Shown: positions 62,431 through 64,000 of the stretch, one piece after another
Layout: each line of letters begins with the position of its first letter
How positions within the stretch are numbered: position 1 is the stretch's first letter
Origin: Entophlyctis helioformis
Taxonomy: Eukaryota; Chytridiomycota; Chytridiomycetes; Chytridiales; Chytriomycetaceae
Assembly (NCBI GenBank): GCA_025526915.1
Contig: JAHLKH010000013.1
Location: 175,224-239,223 of the forward strand
Direction of reading: 5' to 3'
Length of the DNA stretch: 64,000 nucleotides
Notes under the pieces: model-generated
The model's input: the letters and a program-made list of their open reading frames with translations, nothing else
Database searches by the model: none
Told to the model about the DNA's origin: nothing
Made by a program: the position numbers and the translations under genes

Positions 62431-63210
62431 CTTGGCTTGGTCTGACTTTGAGAACTGTCGAGGCGATACACACAGAATGCCTGCTCACTCATGTCAACCT
62501 CTGTCCTGGCTGCCTTTGTGTACACAGCAAGGTCACAGCAACGAGTGTCTTTGCAACAGCCAGCAGCGCAGATGACCAGCAAGTCTTGCATTCAAGGCAC
62601 GATGTCGTCGCACCCCGTCATCCACAGCCAACAGCCATGCCCACCTGGCTTGTCAGCATGCCCGCGAATGCAATGACGAGCAGCATGCACAGTCTCGGTC
62701 AACAACAAAGGGCTGATCGACTGCAGGCTGCAAAGAACAAGTCGTCCCAGACCTGCTGGCGACTGAAGTCAACAGCATCCAAAGTCGGCAATGAAGACAC
62801 CGTGCCCAAGGAGAAACTCGCCTTGCACCATCATCACAAGAAAGTGCGACACATTTGTGAGATCTGGGATGACTACTCGGTCAAAGATTGGAGGATTGTC
62901 ATGGTGTTGGTTGGCAATCTCTGTTCCAAGGAGCCAGATAGCGATATGGCGCATCTCAGTACTGCTCAGAGCACAAAGGAGGGCTGGGCATCAGGCTGGA
63001 GGTATTCACACGGACGAGATCTAGCAATTCCATGCGCACTTGGTGATTCCAACTGCGGCATGGACCCTATGAACAAGGCTGGATGGGCAACCAGTGCTGT
63101 GGCTACCATGCCAACACCTGAACCCCGTTGAGCATCAAGCAAGCCTTTGGTTGCTCATTCAACCAAGGCGTCAAGGTCTGCTGTGGCGCGGTTGTCTCTG
63201 CAGCACGCAA
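62431..63210 (+). pseudogene. Tc1/mariner-like transposase relic
   Basis: One frame reads HHKKVRHICEIWDDYSVKDW followed by RIVM, in the manner of the Tc1 block 'hRkaRlewAkeh.dWt.edWkkVi' that precedes the first catalytic Asp. Further on it reads SHGRDLAIPC...GMDPMNKAGW, similar to the '...G.mnke.Y' block. In the next frame, VLWLPCQHLNPVEHQASLW resembles the 'lP.ySPdLNPIE..W' block. The segment with the second catalytic Asp is missing, and frame changes occur, so it is inactive. The similarity is partial and the ends were not found. Confidence 0.4.
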
Positions 63211-63644
63211 AAGAGTGCCGGCTGGATGCAAAGAGGCGCCAGTTGAGACTGCCACAGGCAGGAGAGCCCTTGGTGTGCCGCCCAGTGGCCATCAAGCCAT
63301 ACCCTCCAAGATGGGCTGTAAGCCAGCCTCAAAGCAGAGACGATCCGCATCAATGCCATCTGTTCGCTGCTCAGAGTGACTGGCCAAGAACAATGAAAAT
63401 GATATTAAATTTGGCGACCAGTGGCGTCCAATCATTGTGCTCGGCCAAAGGGAACAAATGCCTTGTGCCGAGCCCAGCTTGCCATCCACGGCCATGCTCA
63501 TGGAGGACGAGGCGTGGAGCCCTTTGTCCATTGTTCCATCGGGCTGCTCGCCTCAAGGAATGGAGAAGCGATTTCGAGCTTTCCGCGACACTCTGCAACT
63601 GTCTGATTGAGCTTTCAGCAGCCGCGCACGCACGATCAGCAACT

Positions 63645-63647
<3 letters not shown>
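63211..63647 (+). other. No recognisable gene
   Basis: No frame here shows a family I can name. It lies between the transposase relic and the CA microsatellite. Confidence 0.3.
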
Positions 63648-63675
<28 letters not shown>

Positions 63676-63705
63676 TCCGTCAATCCACTGCGACATCCAG
63701 CAACT

Positions 63706-63757
<52 letters not shown>
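63648..63757 (+). repeat. Two (CA)n microsatellites in a duplicated unit
   Basis: CA tracts at 63648-63675 and 63709-63757, each preceded by CAGCAACTGCGCACACA, so the unit has been duplicated. They end 7 bp before the ATG of the XPG-like copy. Confidence 0.9.
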
Positions 63758-63762
<5 letters not shown>

Positions 63763-63764
63763 AC

Positions 63765-64000
63765 ATGGGCATCATCGGCCAGTCTGCACATTCCAGGAAG
63801 GCAAAGGCCGTCGTCGTACACAAGGACGTGCCTTGGTCCTCGGCGTTGACATTTGTGTTGGACAATGCACAACCGCCACGAGATCCGAGCGACACCAACA
63901 CGGCCACACCCAGCACTTGCGGCATCGTCCACGTCGATGTGATGAGCGTCTTCTTTGCGTACTTTATCGGGCAAGGAAGGCCTGATCTACAACCATCCAT
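63765..64000 (+). CDS. N-terminus of a second XPG/FEN1-like (composite family) gene, cut by the window end
   Basis: The 79 readable codons begin MGIIGQSAHSRKAKAVVV and contain STCGIVHVDVMSVFFAYFIG. The 36-kb gene begins MGVVGATVPIDKAGGSK and has PIQCVVHVDILSLFAGDIYK at a similar distance. The start (MG followed by hydrophobic residues) and the VHVD metal-ligand Asp fit XPG/FEN1 N-termini. Both genes are preceded by CA-rich sequence. The two copies are diverged, so this is an old paralogue, and there is no stop in the visible part. Whether a Fanzor half follows cannot be seen. Confidence 0.65.
   Translation, partial: MGIIGQSAHSRKAKAVVVHKDVPWSSALTFVLDNAQPPRDPSDTNTATPSTCGIVHVDVMSVFFAYFIGQGRPDLQPS

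Noticed and set aside
63648..63757. CRISPR-like or tandem regulatory array
   Set aside because: These are plain CA dinucleotide runs with no spacers.

Overview
The window is nuclear DNA from a flagellated eukaryote. It is gene-dense, and nearly every gene is broken by short GT-AG introns, mostly about 35-130 bp. An axonemal dynein heavy chain, a CCDC87 homologue and a divergent kinesin-like protein point to motile cilia. A Vps3844-type membrane protein, an RPEL-repeat protein and the general gene style suggest an opisthokont, perhaps a zoosporic (chytrid-like) fungus or a relative; the sequence alone does not settle this. TGA, TAG and TAA all act as stops in conserved genes, so the standard code applies.

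Layout, left to right: the 3' end of an unrecognised Ser-rich gene; the U5 snRNP WD40 protein SNRNP40 (-); a Vps3844-like type I membrane protein (+); TFIID subunit TAF2 carrying two C-terminal bromodomains (+); CCDC87 (+); an MBIP homologue (-); a Fanzor relic (-); an inner-arm DNAH7-type dynein heavy chain of about 14 kb (-); and a kinesin-like coiled-coil protein (-). Next comes an accessory island at about 36.0-44.1 kb. After it lie eIF2B alpha (-), ribosomal protein eL30 (+), a PWWP plus IBD/TFIIS-N protein of the HDGF/LEDGF type (+), a CLIP-170-like CAP-Gly coiled-coil protein (+), alanyl-tRNA synthetase (-), an RS/K-rich SCI1-like nuclear protein (+) and an RPEL-repeat protein (+). The right edge holds a decayed Tc1/mariner-like element and the start of a second copy of the island's gene.

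The most unusual feature is the island. Its 5' half encodes an XPG/FEN1-type flap-nuclease fold with all the acidic metal-ligand positions filled. Its 3' half encodes a Fanzor (eukaryotic TnpB/OrfB-like, RNA-guided nuclease family) with a RuvC-I-like Asp, a TS-CxxC...CxxC zinc finger and the terminal RD-x-x-GATNI motif. Splice phases join exon to exon across the whole 8 kb, which suggests one composite protein of roughly 1.6 thousand residues, or two co-mobile nucleases. The copy is damaged by in-frame stops, apparent one-base frameshifts, a solo LTR-like insertion in an exon (with a clean 5-bp target duplication) and a non-coding LTR-flanked element in an intron. A Fanzor relic at 17.4-17.9 kb and a second XPG-like N-terminus at 63.8 kb show that this is a dispersed family.

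The other genes are mainly housekeeping (splicing, transcription initiation, translation) or cytoskeletal and ciliary. Three ciliary genes lie within about 24 kb, and several intergenic gaps are only tens of bases.
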